Source of the DNA: Bacillus sp. E(2018)
Lineage (GTDB): Bacteria; Bacillota; Bacilli; Bacillales; Fictibacillaceae
Length of the DNA: 64,000 bases
Assembly: GCF_005503015.1 (NCBI RefSeq)
Contig: NZ_SCOL01000002.1
Coordinates: 434,001-498,000, forward strand
Direction: 5' to 3'
Position 1 is the stretch's first letter; each line of letters opens with the position of its first letter. A model generated the notes under the pieces. The model was not told where the DNA came from. It worked only from the letters and a program-made list of their open reading frames with translations, and ran no database searches. A program made the translations under genes and the position numbers. Of the stretch, positions 27,107-36,665 are shown one piece after another.

Positions 27107-28810
27107 TTATGCTCTCGCAAATTGCTCCTCATCGACTGTCGCAATAAACTTCTCTACTTCGCCAACAACGGACGCTACACATCCTTTTTCAAAAGGAGAG
27201 ATCAAGCCAGCTTCTTCAACTAACTTTGTAAAAGGCAGACTTCCTCCCTTTTGACAAAGAGCGAAATAGTCTTCCCAAGCACGATCAGAATTCTCGCCAG
27301 CACGCTTCCAAAATTGAAGAGCACAGATCTGAGCGAGCGTGTAATCAATATAATAGAAAGGCGAGCGAAAAATATGACCTTGTCTATGCCAAAATCCGCC
27401 GTTTTCTAAGTATTCTAGCCCATCATAATCTCGATGAGGCAAATAGGTTTTCTCAAGGTCTCTCCACTTCGTACGACGTTCAGATGCTGATGCATCCGGA
27501 TTGTCGTATACAAAGTGCTGAAACTCATCAACTGCAACTCCATACGGGATAAACTCTACCGCACCCGTTAAGTGGGAGTATAAATATTTTTCTGTATCCT
27601 TACCAAACAGCTTATCCATCCACGGATACGTTAAGAACTCCATACTCATCGAGTGGATCTCACAAGCTTCAAGTGTTGGGAACTGGTATTCAGGAACTTC
27701 AAACACTCGGCTCGTATACATCTGGAACGCATGACCGATCTCATGCAGCAGCACGCGAACGTCGTTATCTGATCCGTTGAAATTTGTAAAAATGAACGGT
27801 GCCGTATAGTCTTGTAGATACGTGCAATATCCACCAGGCGCTTTACCGCTTTTACTTTCAAGATCCATGAGCTCATCTTCTGCCATATAGTTGAAGAACG
27901 CTCCTGTCTCTTGTGAAAGACCACTAAATACTTGCTTGGATTGATTTACAATCCACTCTGCATCTCCTTGAGGCTTAGGGTTGCCTGTCGTAAAGCTGAA
28001 GGGTTCATCGTAAAATTTAAACGCATGAAGTCCGATGCGCTTTTGCTGACGCTTTTTTAATTTAGTGCAAAGTGGAACGATGATTTCTTTTACTTGTTCA
28101 CGAAAAATCTTTACGTCTGCTGCATTGTAATCTGTTCTTCCCATACGATCATACGCCAACTCTGTGAAGGTAGAGTACCCTAACTTTTTCGCGATTCCCG
28201 TTCGTAGCGTCACGAGCTCATCATAGATCGAATCAAACTTTTCTTGGTTCGAACTCAAGAAAGCGTTCGCGGCAATGCTCGCCGCTTTTCTCGTTTCACG
28301 ATTCTCAGATTGAACGTATGGAGAAAGTTGCGCAAGGTTCAGCTCTTTTCCGTCAAACTCGATCTTAGCTGAAGCCATCACTTTTACATATTCCGAGCTC
28401 AACTTATTCTCTTGCTTAAGATCTTCTAATACATCTTCAGAATAAGTCTTCACTTTTAATTCAGCCAAGCGGAACAGCTGACCGCCCCACTTACTTTCGA
28501 GCTCATCTTTAAAAGGAGATTGGACAAGCGCTTCATGAAAAGCCGTAACCATTCCTTGATAAACTGGCAGATTCTCATCCATGAACGCTTGCTCTTCCTT
28601 ATAATAGGCATCTTCTGTATTAATCGTGTGGCGGATCTTCGCTAGCCTTGCTTTTGATTCGAAACTGTTACGAAGAGCTACGACCTTTTTCATCGCCTCG
28701 TTCTGCTCATCCGCAGAACTCGCGTCTTTAAAAACCTGTACAGCTTCTTCAAATTCTGTTTTCAAACTAGCAACATCAGGACGTTCATATGTAAATTCAC
28801 TAAATTTCAT
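27107..28810 (-). CDS. M3-family oligoendopeptidase (TIGR02289 type)
   Basis: 567-residue cytosolic zinc peptidase cleaving short peptides. The HEXXH motif is LLHEIGHAFQ near residue 355, with the third ligand Glu in ACEIHSMSMEF about 25 residues on. Length and motifs fit the M3 group that is separate from true PepF. The ATG at 28810 has GGGAGG seven bases upstream; the frame extends 15 codons without a ribosome site. Monocistronic, divergent from adeR. Confidence 0.9.
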   Translation of the reverse strand: MKFSEFTYERPDVASLKTEFEEAVQVFKDASSADEQNEAMKKVVALRNSFESKARLAKIRHTINTEDAYYKEEQAFMDENLPVYQGMVTAFHEALVQSPFKDELESKWGGQLFRLAELKVKTYSEDVLEDLKQENKLSSEYVKVMASAKIEFDGKELNLAQLSPYVQSENRETRKAASIAANAFLSSNQEKFDSIYDELVTLRTGIAKKLGYSTFTELAYDRMGRTDYNAADVKIFREQVKEIIVPLCTKLKKRQQKRIGLHAFKFYDEPFSFTTGNPKPQGDAEWIVNQSKQVFSGLSQETGAFFNYMAEDELMDLESKSGKAPGGYCTYLQDYTAPFIFTNFNGSDNDVRVLLHEIGHAFQMYTSRVFEVPEYQFPTLEACEIHSMSMEFLTYPWMDKLFGKDTEKYLYSHLTGAVEFIPYGVAVDEFQHFVYDNPDASASERRTKWRDLEKTYLPHRDYDGLEYLENGGFWHRQGHIFRSPFYYIDYTLAQICALQFWKRAGENSDRAWEDYFALCQKGGSLPFTKLVEEAGLISPFEKGCVASVVGEVEKFIATVDEEQFARA

Positions 28811-28945
28811 AAAAAAAGCCTCCCATTCATTTACATTCCATTCCTGTATTACCAATTCTACAATCTATCTCTTTTCTCCTGTAATCCCCTTCCCTTTTTC
28901 GGTAGAATGTAAGCAGAGAGAAACTAATGGCGGGAGACAAATGTT

Positions 28946-30193
28946 ATGAAGAGCTTTCAATCTGATCCTTTTAAAGGAACCTTCGGCAGTCTTGAAAATT
29001 TAGCAGACAAGATCAGCGACGTTTTGTCTTGCCCTGTAACGATAGAAGATCAGAATCACCGACTCCTTGCTTACAGTACACATGAAGACGGAACAGATCC
29101 TGCGCGTATCGCGACCATCATCGGACGGCGCGTGCCTGAAAAAGTAGTGAACAGTCTATGGAAAGACGGCGTTATTCCTAGATTACAAGAGAGCGATGAC
29201 CCTGTTCGTGTCGGCACGATACAAAACGTCGGGCTTGGTGACAGAGTTGCGGTATCGATTAGAAAGAACAACGAAGTACTCGGATATATTTGGGTTCTTG
29301 AAGTGGAAAAACAACTAACAACAGATGATATGCAATTGTTAAAACTCGCTGCTGCTTCAGCCAAAAGCCAGCTTCTTCAGATGCAGATCGGTACAAAAAA
29401 GAAAGAGGAAAACCGGCAAGAGCTTTTTTGGAAGATGCTTACCGGCAACCTTCCTCAAGAAGAGCATATTTTAGAAAAGTTGCACGAACTCAACATCCTG
29501 CCAGTACTTCCAGCAACTGTTTTTATTCTGCAGCTTGAAGAAGAGATCACACCAGCAATTGAAAAAGATATTCTGTATCTCGCGGCGGTCAACCAGAAGA
29601 TCAACGTCCTCTTATCTGCAGCAGACGCGAATCAGATGCTTCTACTCGCCTCACCTGTTGGTAAGGAACCACCTTTAGAACTAGCGAAGTCCTTTGTGGA
29701 ATCTTTTTTTACACATATGAAAGAACGATTTTCGGTATCTGACATTAAAGCGGCATACGGCAGTCTCGTTTCCTCTTTTTCAAACGTGGAAAAAAGTTAT
29801 AAAGAGGCTTCAAGTGTACTAGCCGTTCAAGAAAAGCTAGGCGGAGAAACGTTAACGCTAAACGGGTATCATGAACTTGGCATCTACCAATTTTTAGAAA
29901 CCATTTATGAAAAACAACAAAGACAGAGCTACCACAATGGAATGATTAAGATCCTGCAAGAATATGATGCCCAGCACAAGACAGAGCTTTATCACACGTT
30001 GGAAACGTATCTGACGTTAGATGAAAATCTGAATAAAGCATCAGAAGTGCTTCATATTCATATGAACACCTTACTGTATCGTTTAAAACGGATCAGCGAG
30101 TTAACGAATATTGATATGAAGAGCCCTCATCAGAAAATCATGATCTATCTTGATTTCAAGATGAATCGGTTATTTAAACAAGAGCGTTTGTGA
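28946..30193 (+). CDS. adeR: PucR-family transcriptional regulator of ald (AdeR-like)
   Basis: 415 residues. An N-terminal sensor-like domain (about 10-150, IEDQNHRLLAYST...GYIWVLE) is followed by a GGDEF-like central domain and a C-terminal PucR helix-turn-helix (about 350-396, NKASEVLHIHMNTLLYRLKR). Position directly upstream of alanine dehydrogenase matches B. subtilis adeR-ald, where AdeR activates ald. A terminator at its stop shows that ald has its own promoter. Confidence 0.88.
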   Translation: MKSFQSDPFKGTFGSLENLADKISDVLSCPVTIEDQNHRLLAYSTHEDGTDPARIATIIGRRVPEKVVNSLWKDGVIPRLQESDDPVRVGTIQNVGLGDRVAVSIRKNNEVLGYIWVLEVEKQLTTDDMQLLKLAAASAKSQLLQMQIGTKKKEENRQELFWKMLTGNLPQEEHILEKLHELNILPVLPATVFILQLEEEITPAIEKDILYLAAVNQKINVLLSAADANQMLLLASPVGKEPPLELAKSFVESFFTHMKERFSVSDIKAAYGSLVSSFSNVEKSYKEASSVLAVQEKLGGETLTLNGYHELGIYQFLETIYEKQQRQSYHNGMIKILQEYDAQHKTELYHTLETYLTLDENLNKASEVLHIHMNTLLYRLKRISELTNIDMKSPHQKIMIYLDFKMNRLFKQERL

Positions 30194-30215
30194 ATTATCA
30201 CAAATGCTTTTTTTC
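30183..30215 (+). terminator. Terminator of adeR, overlapping the stop codon
   Basis: AGCGTTTGTGA...TCACAAATGCT stem and seven T. Confidence 0.85.
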
Positions 30216-30273
30216 ATTTTCTAGATTCCCCACAATGAAAAGCTGAATCCCTCGAACTATACTGAAATCACAA

Positions 30274-30288
30274 TTGAAAACGCACTCA
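30274..30288. promoter_or_regulatory. Possible cre site upstream of ald
   Basis: TTGAAAACGCACTCA matches the CcpA consensus WTGNAANCGNWWNCA at all but one defined position, 31 bases before the ald start. Its half-sites are not very symmetric, so this is tentative. Confidence 0.35.
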
Positions 30289-30318
30289 AAGAGTTTACTT
30301 ATATAGGAGGATTCACAA

Positions 30319-31449
30319 ATGATTATTGGAGTTCCAGCAGAAATTAAAAATAATGAAAACCGCGTAGCGATTACGCCATCAGGTGTTATTACACTAACAG
30401 CAGCAGGCCACAAAGTACTTGTAGAAAACAACGCAGGTGTTGGCAGCGGATTTACGAACGAAGATTATGCAGCAGCAGGAGCTGAAATCGTAGCAGAAGC
30501 ACAAGACGCATGGGCAGCTGAAATGGTTATGAAGGTTAAAGAACCTTTAGCTTCAGAGTACAAATATTTCCGTTCAGATCTAATTCTTTTCACATACTTA
30601 CACTTAGCTGCAGAGCCAGCATTGGCAAAAGCACTAACAGATAGCGGCGTTACAGCGATCGCTTATGAAACTGTTGAATTCAACCGTACACTTCCACTAT
30701 TAACGCCAATGAGTGAAGTGGCAGGACGTATGTCTGCACAGATCGGTGCTCAGTTCCTTGAAAAGCCTAAAGGCGGAAAAGGTATCCTTCTTGCAGGTGT
30801 ACCAGGAGTACGTCGCGGTAAAGTAACAATCATCGGTGGCGGTGTTGTAGGTACGAACGCAGCAAAAGTTGCAATCGGACTTGGCGCTGACGTTACAATC
30901 ATCGACCTTAGCCCAGATCGTCTTCGTCAACTAGACGATATTTTCGGAAACAGCATCCAAACATTAATGTCTAACCCATTAAACATTGCACAAGCTGTAG
31001 CTGAATCAGATCTAGTAATCGGAGCTGTACTTATCCCAGGAGCAAAAGCACCTAAATTAGTAACAGAAGAAATGATTAAATCGATGACTCCAGGATCTGT
31101 TGTTGTTGATGTAGCGATCGACCAAGGCGGCATCTTTGAAACGGTTGACCGTATCACAACACATGACAACCCTACTTACGACAAGCACGGTGTTGTTCAC
31201 TACGCAGTAGCAAACATGCCTGGTGCTGTGCCTCGTACGTCTACGATCGCACTTACAAACGTAACAGTTCCATATGCACTACAAATTGCTAACAAAGGTG
31301 CACAAGCTGCAATCGCTCAAAACCCATCTTTAAAAGCAGGTCTTAACACAGCTGGTGGTTTCGTAACATACGAAGCAGTTGCAACTGATCTTGGTTATGA
31401 CTATGTTTCAGCTGAAGTTGCATTAGAAAAAGCAGTTCAAACGGTATAA
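30319..31449 (+). CDS. ald: Alanine dehydrogenase
   Basis: 376-residue NAD-dependent enzyme converting L-alanine to pyruvate and ammonium; in Bacillus it is important for growth on alanine and for sporulation. Arg15 and Lys74 (VMKVKEP) and His95 (TYLHLAAEP) form the active site. The NAD fold [24 protein letters not shown] sits near 169-190. The start has GGAGG. It follows adeR. Confidence 0.97.
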   Translation: MIIGVPAEIKNNENRVAITPSGVITLTAAGHKVLVENNAGVGSGFTNEDYAAAGAEIVAEAQDAWAAEMVMKVKEPLASEYKYFRSDLILFTYLHLAAEPALAKALTDSGVTAIAYETVEFNRTLPLLTPMSEVAGRMSAQIGAQFLEKPKGGKGILLAGVPGVRRGKVTIIGGGVVGTNAAKVAIGLGADVTIIDLSPDRLRQLDDIFGNSIQTLMSNPLNIAQAVAESDLVIGAVLIPGAKAPKLVTEEMIKSMTPGSVVVDVAIDQGGIFETVDRITTHDNPTYDKHGVVHYAVANMPGAVPRTSTIALTNVTVPYALQIANKGAQAAIAQNPSLKAGLNTAGGFVTYEAVATDLGYDYVSAEVALEKAVQTV

Positions 31450-31462
31450 TGGATCGAATGAA

Positions 31463-31504
31463 TAGAAGCTAGGCTCATAATTCTGAGCCTTAGCTTCTTT
31501 TTTG
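31463..31504 (+). terminator. Terminator of ald
   Basis: GAAGCTAGGCTCA...TGAGCCTTAGCTTC stem with TTTTTTG. Confidence 0.9.
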
Positions 31505-31655
31505 TGTTCTCCTAGTGAACATGATTAGAATTTTTCCGTTTTATGCAGATGCCCAGCTTCTTATAAGAGGTCATAAATTCTCGACAAACGTCACATCAAT
31601 TTTTTATCAATAAACCCCTATTTCCACCATCTTCATAGAACTATTTTCCCATTTG

Positions 31656-31709
31656 TTTACACAATCTTAACATTCTCATAACCTCACTAAAATATTATCG
31701 GAGTATAAT
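31656..31709 (+). promoter_or_regulatory. Pho-box promoter of alkaline phosphatase
   Basis: Four hexamers at exact 11-base steps: TTTACA (31656), TTAACA (31667), ATAACC (31678), AAAATA (31689), then the -10 TATAAT at 31704-31709. This matches PhoP-activated promoters, where the repeats replace the -35. Confidence 0.85.
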
Positions 31710-31748
31710 TCCTCACTGTAAGACAACTCAAAACAACAGGAGGCAATT

Positions 31749-33113
31749 ATGGCTATTTCAAAAAAGGTACTATCTGTTGCAATGGCAGGAACTCTTGCTA
31801 TAAGCGGTTTAGCAATAAATCAAGCATCAGCTGATGATAAAAATAAAGAAAATGAAATTCGAAACGTAATCTTTTTAATCGGTGATGGAATGGGGCCGAC
31901 ATACACGACTGCCTATCGCGCTTTTAAAGATGATACAAAAACACCAATGATGGAAGAAACAAAACTTGATAAGTATTTGGTAGGGATGCAATCCACATAT
32001 TCTCACGATGAAAAAGAGAGTGTAACGGATTCTGCTGCTGCTGCTACTTCAATGTCAGCAGGAATCAAAACGTATAACGGTGCAATCGCAGTTGATATGG
32101 AAAAGAAGGATGTTAAAACCGTCTTGGAACAAGCGAAGGAAAACGGTAAATCAACTGGTTTAGTCGCAACATCTCAAATCAACCATGCTACACCAGCTGC
32201 ATTCGGTGCGCATGATGAATCTCGTGAAAATTATAACCAAATCGCTGATGACTATTACGATGATATGGTGAATGGCAAGCATAAGGTTGACGTGCTTTTA
32301 GGCGGAGGTACTAGCTATTTCGAACGTAAAGACCGCAACATTACAAAAGAATTCCAAAAAGATGGTTACTCTTACGTTACGAGCCGTGACCAAATGTTGA
32401 AAGACGACAACGAACAAGTTCTAGGCTTATTTGCTCCAAAAGAGCTAGACAAAAAAATCGACCGTCCAAAAGAACAGCCATCCCTAAAAGAGATGACAAA
32501 CTCTGCATTAGATCGTTTGAATAAAAATGATGATGGTTTCTTCCTTATGGTGGAAGGAAGCCAAATTGACTGGGCTGGCCATGACAACGATGTTGTTGCA
32601 GGAATGAGTGAAATGGAAGACTTTGAACAAGCTTTCCAATCTGCAATCGAATTTGCTAAAAAAGACAAGCACACACTTGTAATCACAACAGCTGACCACT
32701 CAACAGGCGGTATGACAATGGGTCGTGACGGAGATTACAAATGGGATCCTGCTTCAATTAAAGCAGCAAAGAAAACACCTGACTATATCGCGAAGCAAAT
32801 CGCGAAAGGTGCACCTGTAGAAGAAACATTAAAGAAATATATTGATCTTGAATTAACACCTGAAGAAGTTCAATCTGTTAAAGATGCAAAAGAAAAAAGC
32901 GGTGATGTTTTAGAAATCGATAACGCTATCGAAAAAATCTTTGATCTCCGCACAGGAACAGGCTGGACAACAGATGGGCATACGGGAGAAGATGTTAACG
33001 TTTATGCATACGGACCAGGAATGGAGAAATTCACTGGAAAGATCGACAATACGGATACAGCAAATGAAATCTTCTCTATCTTAGAGAAAAGCAAATCTGC
33101 ATTAGAGAAATAA
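31749..33113 (+). CDS. Secreted alkaline phosphatase
   Basis: 454 residues, close to B. subtilis PhoA/PhoB. Signal peptide about 1-28 (ending ASA). Metal and catalytic residues: Asp46 in IGDGMG, the phosphorylated Ser95 in VTDSAAAATSMSAG, DWAGHDND and TADHSTGG, with a final His in TDGHTGED. It releases phosphate from many monoesters outside the cell. GGAGG precedes the ATG. A strong Pho box lies upstream. Confidence 0.95.
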   Translation: MAISKKVLSVAMAGTLAISGLAINQASADDKNKENEIRNVIFLIGDGMGPTYTTAYRAFKDDTKTPMMEETKLDKYLVGMQSTYSHDEKESVTDSAAAATSMSAGIKTYNGAIAVDMEKKDVKTVLEQAKENGKSTGLVATSQINHATPAAFGAHDESRENYNQIADDYYDDMVNGKHKVDVLLGGGTSYFERKDRNITKEFQKDGYSYVTSRDQMLKDDNEQVLGLFAPKELDKKIDRPKEQPSLKEMTNSALDRLNKNDDGFFLMVEGSQIDWAGHDNDVVAGMSEMEDFEQAFQSAIEFAKKDKHTLVITTADHSTGGMTMGRDGDYKWDPASIKAAKKTPDYIAKQIAKGAPVEETLKKYIDLELTPEEVQSVKDAKEKSGDVLEIDNAIEKIFDLRTGTGWTTDGHTGEDVNVYAYGPGMEKFTGKIDNTDTANEIFSILEKSKSALEK

Positions 33114-33138
33114 TATCTTTGTAATAGGTAATTCTAAC

Positions 33139-33175
33139 AAAAAAGCATCCCGTTTATACGGGGTGCTTATCTTTT
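33139..33175 (+). terminator. Terminator of alkaline phosphatase gene
   Basis: AAGCATCCCGT...ACGGGGTGCTT with ATCTTTT. It ends just before the ribosome site of the next gene. Confidence 0.85.
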
Positions 33176-33188
33176 AGGAGGTGGATCC

Positions 33189-33854
33189 ATGCCTTTCAAA
33201 GGTTGGATAACGCTTGTTTTATCAGCTGTGTTAGTCACTGGCTGTTCAGCAGATACGAATAAGGATACAAGTACTACACCACAAAACGAGTCCAATAAAA
33301 AGGAATCTAAAAAACAGTCAGAAGAACAAACCTTTACAGACAGTTCTCAAGCTTCAGATGATACAGGACTAACGGAAATTAACAAAAAAGTTGAAGACCA
33401 AGATGGAGCAATCACATTAAAGAAATATGCAAAAGTAAATAAGGAACAGCAGGCAGATTCAATATCCCTAACCATTGATGAAGTAAAAGTTTTACACTAT
33501 GCACCATCTCTAGATCTTATAGATTTCTTTCATGGTTATACCCAACAAGATGAATTTCCATATGTACGTGTAAACGTAAAGATTGCTAATCAAGGAAAAG
33601 AGACCGTTCATTTCAATCCCGTATCAACAATCAAAACCAATCAAGGGGAAACCGTAACGTGGGAAGAAGACTTTTACCTGGAGGAATTAAACGGAAAGAT
33701 TAAACCAGGGGAAGAAAAAGTCGGGAGCCTTGGATTTATTCTGAACAAGACCAATGCAGATAAATTAAAATCCATCACTATAACATCCAGCGAAGTCGTT
33801 AACGATCAGAAAAAATCAATTTCCAATCCTCTAACCTTTAATGTTGATTTCTAG
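33189..33854 (+). CDS. DUF4352-like lipoprotein
   Basis: 221 residues with a lipobox VTGC (Cys19), a low-complexity Ser/Lys/Asn/Gln linker (22-75) and a beta-sandwich-like domain (about 90-221; YVRVNVKIANQGKETVHFNP and a closing strand) typical of DUF4352 surface proteins. Role unknown. GGAGG is seven bases from the ATG. It follows the phosphatase gene but a terminator separates them. Confidence 0.75.
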   Translation: MPFKGWITLVLSAVLVTGCSADTNKDTSTTPQNESNKKESKKQSEEQTFTDSSQASDDTGLTEINKKVEDQDGAITLKKYAKVNKEQQADSISLTIDEVKVLHYAPSLDLIDFFHGYTQQDEFPYVRVNVKIANQGKETVHFNPVSTIKTNQGETVTWEEDFYLEELNGKIKPGEEKVGSLGFILNKTNADKLKSITITSSEVVNDQKKSISNPLTFNVDF

Positions 33855-33860
33855 ATTATA

Positions 33861-33902
33861 AAAAACATCCATGCAGGAATTGCTCTGCATGGATATTTTT
33901 TA
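33861..33902 (+). terminator. Terminator of the DUF4352 gene
   Basis: ATCCATGCAG...CTGCATGGAT stem then TTTTTTATTTT. Confidence 0.9.
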
Positions 33903-33948
33903 TTTTCCGGGAAATTTTTGTCGAATCTTAATAAATGATGACAGAAGC

Positions 33949-35463
33949 TTATAGAAGTCCTTCCTTCTTCAAGAAATCTTCCGCTACTTTCTTAGGTGAC
34001 TCTCCACCCACATTCACTTTATAGTTCATCTCACGCATTTCATCGTCTGTAATTTTTCCGGATAGCTTTTCCAAAACATCCTTTAACTCTGGATGCTTTT
34101 CAACGGTTTCTTTACGAAGCATCGGCGCACCTTGATAAGGAGGAAACAGTTTTTTATCGTCTTCTAAAACCGTAAGCTTATATTGACGCAGTTCGCTGTC
34201 TGTAGAATAGGCATCCACGACATCAATCTCGCCCTTTTTTACCGCGTTATACCTTAGCTTCGGCTCCATCGTTCTTACATTCGCAAACTGAATATCGTAC
34301 AGTTTTTGAATACCTTTGTAGCCATCTTCGCGATCTGAAAATTCTAGTGTAAAGCCTGCATTTAAGCTTTGGCTGACACTTTTTAAATCCGAAATCGTCT
34401 TTAAGTTATACTCTTTCGCCAACTGTTCAGGAACAGCAAGCGCATACGTATTGTTATATTCCATCGGGCTTAACAATTGCATATCAAACTTACTTTCCAT
34501 TCCACTTCGAGCTTGTTCATATACTTTTTCGCTATCTGTACTTGAGGCATTTTCTTTTAAAAACTCAGCGATTGCCGTGCCTGTAAATTCTGGATAGATA
34601 TCAATACTCCCAGATTTCAACGCATTAAACACAAAGGACGTTTTACCAAGGCCTGGCTTCAGCTCCACATTTAGATCGGTTTCTTCTTCAATTAAAAGTT
34701 TGTACATGTTGATTAAAATCTCAGGCTCAGAACCTAGCTTACCACCGATCACGATATCTTCTTGACCGCCTTTCATCGCAAAAGGAACTATGATAACTAA
34801 AAGAGCAGCTATTAAAAATGCACTGACCGTTGTTAATGCGCGTTTAAACGACAAAAGTTCGAACCTTCTGAGCAGAAAATCAAATAGAATCGCGAGCAAT
34901 GCAGCTGGTACTGCTCCAAGCACGATCAACATCGTGTTATTGCGATCAATACCGAGCAAGATGATATCACCCAGTCCGCCTGCTCCGATTAGAGCTGCAA
35001 GCGTTGCCGTTCCTATGATTAAAACCATGGACGTACGAATACCAGCCATGATAACAGGCATCGCTAATGGAAGTTCAACCTTCATCAATCTTTTCCTCGT
35101 GTTCATTCCCATCGCTCTCGCTGCTTCAATTAATGAGGAATCCACTTCTTTAATTCCCGTATACGTGTTTCTTAAGATTGGAAGCAGTGCGTAAACAACA
35201 AGTGCAATAATGGCTGGCACCTTACCGATCCCGAACAATGGAATCAACAGACCAAGTAAAGCAAGTGACGGAATCGTCTGCAACACAGCTGTAACTCCGA
35301 TTATCGGTTCAGCCACTCTTGGTTTTTTCGTTAGATAGATACCTAGAGGGATTGTAATGACCACAGCAAATAGAAGAGCAATAAACGAAATCTGAATATG
35401 CTCAATCAGCGCACTTGCGAGTTCACCTTTTCGATCTTGAAATACTTGCAAGAAATTATTCAT
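33949..35463 (-). CDS. opuFB: Compatible-solute ABC transporter, permease fused to substrate-binding protein
   Basis: 504 residues. Residues about 1-215 form the permease (BPD_transp_1 fold; EAARAMGMNTRKRLMKVELPLAMPVIMAGIR coupling loop). After another membrane segment (about 222-240) comes an OpuAC-type binding domain (IVIGGKLGSEPEILINMYKLLIEEET onward). The fusion and the partner gene match OpuF-type glycine betaine/choline importers of Bacillus. The ATG at 35463 has AGAGGT; it overlaps the ATPase stop by 8 bases, so translation is coupled. Confidence 0.88.
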   Translation of the reverse strand: MNNFLQVFQDRKGELASALIEHIQISFIALLFAVVITIPLGIYLTKKPRVAEPIIGVTAVLQTIPSLALLGLLIPLFGIGKVPAIIALVVYALLPILRNTYTGIKEVDSSLIEAARAMGMNTRKRLMKVELPLAMPVIMAGIRTSMVLIIGTATLAALIGAGGLGDIILLGIDRNNTMLIVLGAVPAALLAILFDFLLRRFELLSFKRALTTVSAFLIAALLVIIVPFAMKGGQEDIVIGGKLGSEPEILINMYKLLIEEETDLNVELKPGLGKTSFVFNALKSGSIDIYPEFTGTAIAEFLKENASSTDSEKVYEQARSGMESKFDMQLLSPMEYNNTYALAVPEQLAKEYNLKTISDLKSVSQSLNAGFTLEFSDREDGYKGIQKLYDIQFANVRTMEPKLRYNAVKKGEIDVVDAYSTDSELRQYKLTVLEDDKKLFPPYQGAPMLRKETVEKHPELKDVLEKLSGKITDDEMREMNYKVNVGGESPKKVAEDFLKKEGLL

Positions 35464-36427
35464 GTCTGCTACCTCTTTCCTGCAAGTGATCTGCAAGATA
35501 TTGAATAACAGCTTGTCTGTTCAGCGTTCCTATAATCGCACCATGATCCTCAACGGTCACTTCATTTTCACGGGTTAGAATATCGAGTGCTTCTTTAATG
35601 CTCGTATTCACTGAAAGGGATGGCAATTGATAATCCAATCCAATTTCATCTGCTTTCAATGGAATGACGAGCTTTCGAAGATCCATATTTTCTACAGAAC
35701 TTACACTCTCGGTTCCTACGAAATTTCTTACAAAATCATCAGCTGGGTTTTCGAGAAGCTCTTTTGGCGTTCCAACTTGTACGATAGATCCTTCATTCAT
35801 CACACAAATGCGGTCTCCAAGTTTAATCGCTTCCTTCATGTCATGTGTTACGAAAACAATAGTTTTTTTAATATTTCTTTGCAGGTCAAAAAGATCTTCC
35901 TGCAGCTTTTCTCTACTTATTGGATCGAGCGCACTAAAAGGTTCATCCATAAGAATAATGTTAGGATCTGCAGCTAACGCACGAACCACACCTACCCGCT
36001 GCTGCTGTCCGCCAGAAAGTTCTTTAGGCTTTCGATCTCGATACGTCTTTGGATCTAAGCCAACCATATCAAGGAGTTCATCCACTCGTTTGCGAATTCT
36101 CTCTTTATCCCATCCTTTTAGCTCGGGAACGATGCTGATATTCTCTAGAATCGTCATATGAGGAAATAGGGCTATTTGCTGCAGTACATACCCGATATTC
36201 CAGCGTAACTCATCAATATTGTAGTCACTGATTCTCTTGTTATCGATAGAAATCGTGCCTTTTGTAAGACTGATCAGTCGGTTGATCATTTTGAGCATCG
36301 TCGTTTTCCCACAACCACTCGGACCGATCACGACGAAAAATTCTCCTGGTTGTATCGTTAAATTCAAATCACGAACCGCGGACGTTCCATCCCGGTATTC
36401 TTTAGAAACATTATCAAAAGTTATCAT
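35456..36427 (-). CDS. opuFA: Compatible-solute ABC transporter ATPase
   Basis: 323 residues. Walker A GPSGCGKTT (34-42), the Q-loop in VLQQIALFPHMT, signature LSGGQQQRVG, Walker B NIILMDEP, and the switch His in FVTHDMKEA. A C-terminal CBS-like regulatory segment (about 260-315) is typical of OpuA/OpuC-type ATPases that respond to ionic strength. It is first in the operon with the fused permease. Start has AAGGAG. Confidence 0.92.
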   Translation of the reverse strand: MITFDNVSKEYRDGTSAVRDLNLTIQPGEFFVVIGPSGCGKTTMLKMINRLISLTKGTISIDNKRISDYNIDELRWNIGYVLQQIALFPHMTILENISIVPELKGWDKERIRKRVDELLDMVGLDPKTYRDRKPKELSGGQQQRVGVVRALAADPNIILMDEPFSALDPISREKLQEDLFDLQRNIKKTIVFVTHDMKEAIKLGDRICVMNEGSIVQVGTPKELLENPADDFVRNFVGTESVSSVENMDLRKLVIPLKADEIGLDYQLPSLSVNTSIKEALDILTRENEVTVEDHGAIIGTLNRQAVIQYLADHLQERGSRHE

Positions 36428-36619
36428 ACACCTGCTCCTTAGTGTGCTTTATCTATTACAAGCAGTATTTCCGTTTTTTCTGTAATCAATAATCAATCTA
36501 CCCTATGTATTGCACAAAGAAAGAGATTGTAAACTACTCGTGTCCTACTTATTTATATGTATGATTGATTAATTACAAAAACTGCCTTATAATGGGGAAC
36601 TGTTGTGTTAAAAGTGTTT

Positions 36620-36658
36620 TCGCGGTTCGCAAACTCCCGCGTTATCAAAACTAGGAGG
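36620..36658 (+). ncRNA. preQ1-I riboswitch
   Basis: P1 CGCGG (36621-36625) pairs with CCGCG (36637-36641). The loop TTCGCAAACTC and the A-rich tail ATCAAAACTAGGAGG fit the class I pattern (GGTTC...AC.CC...AAAACTA). The tail runs straight into the ribosome site GGAGG of the queuosine-precursor transporter gene, so ligand binding would block translation. Confidence 0.85.
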
Positions 36659-36665
36659 AATTATC

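Noticed and set aside
26817..27254. Open frame across the 21-bp array giving a heptad-repeat protein
   Set aside because: No ribosome site; it overlaps the M3 peptidase 3' end and terminator; the related array at 48700 has no open frame. A 21-base period automatically gives 7-residue repeats.
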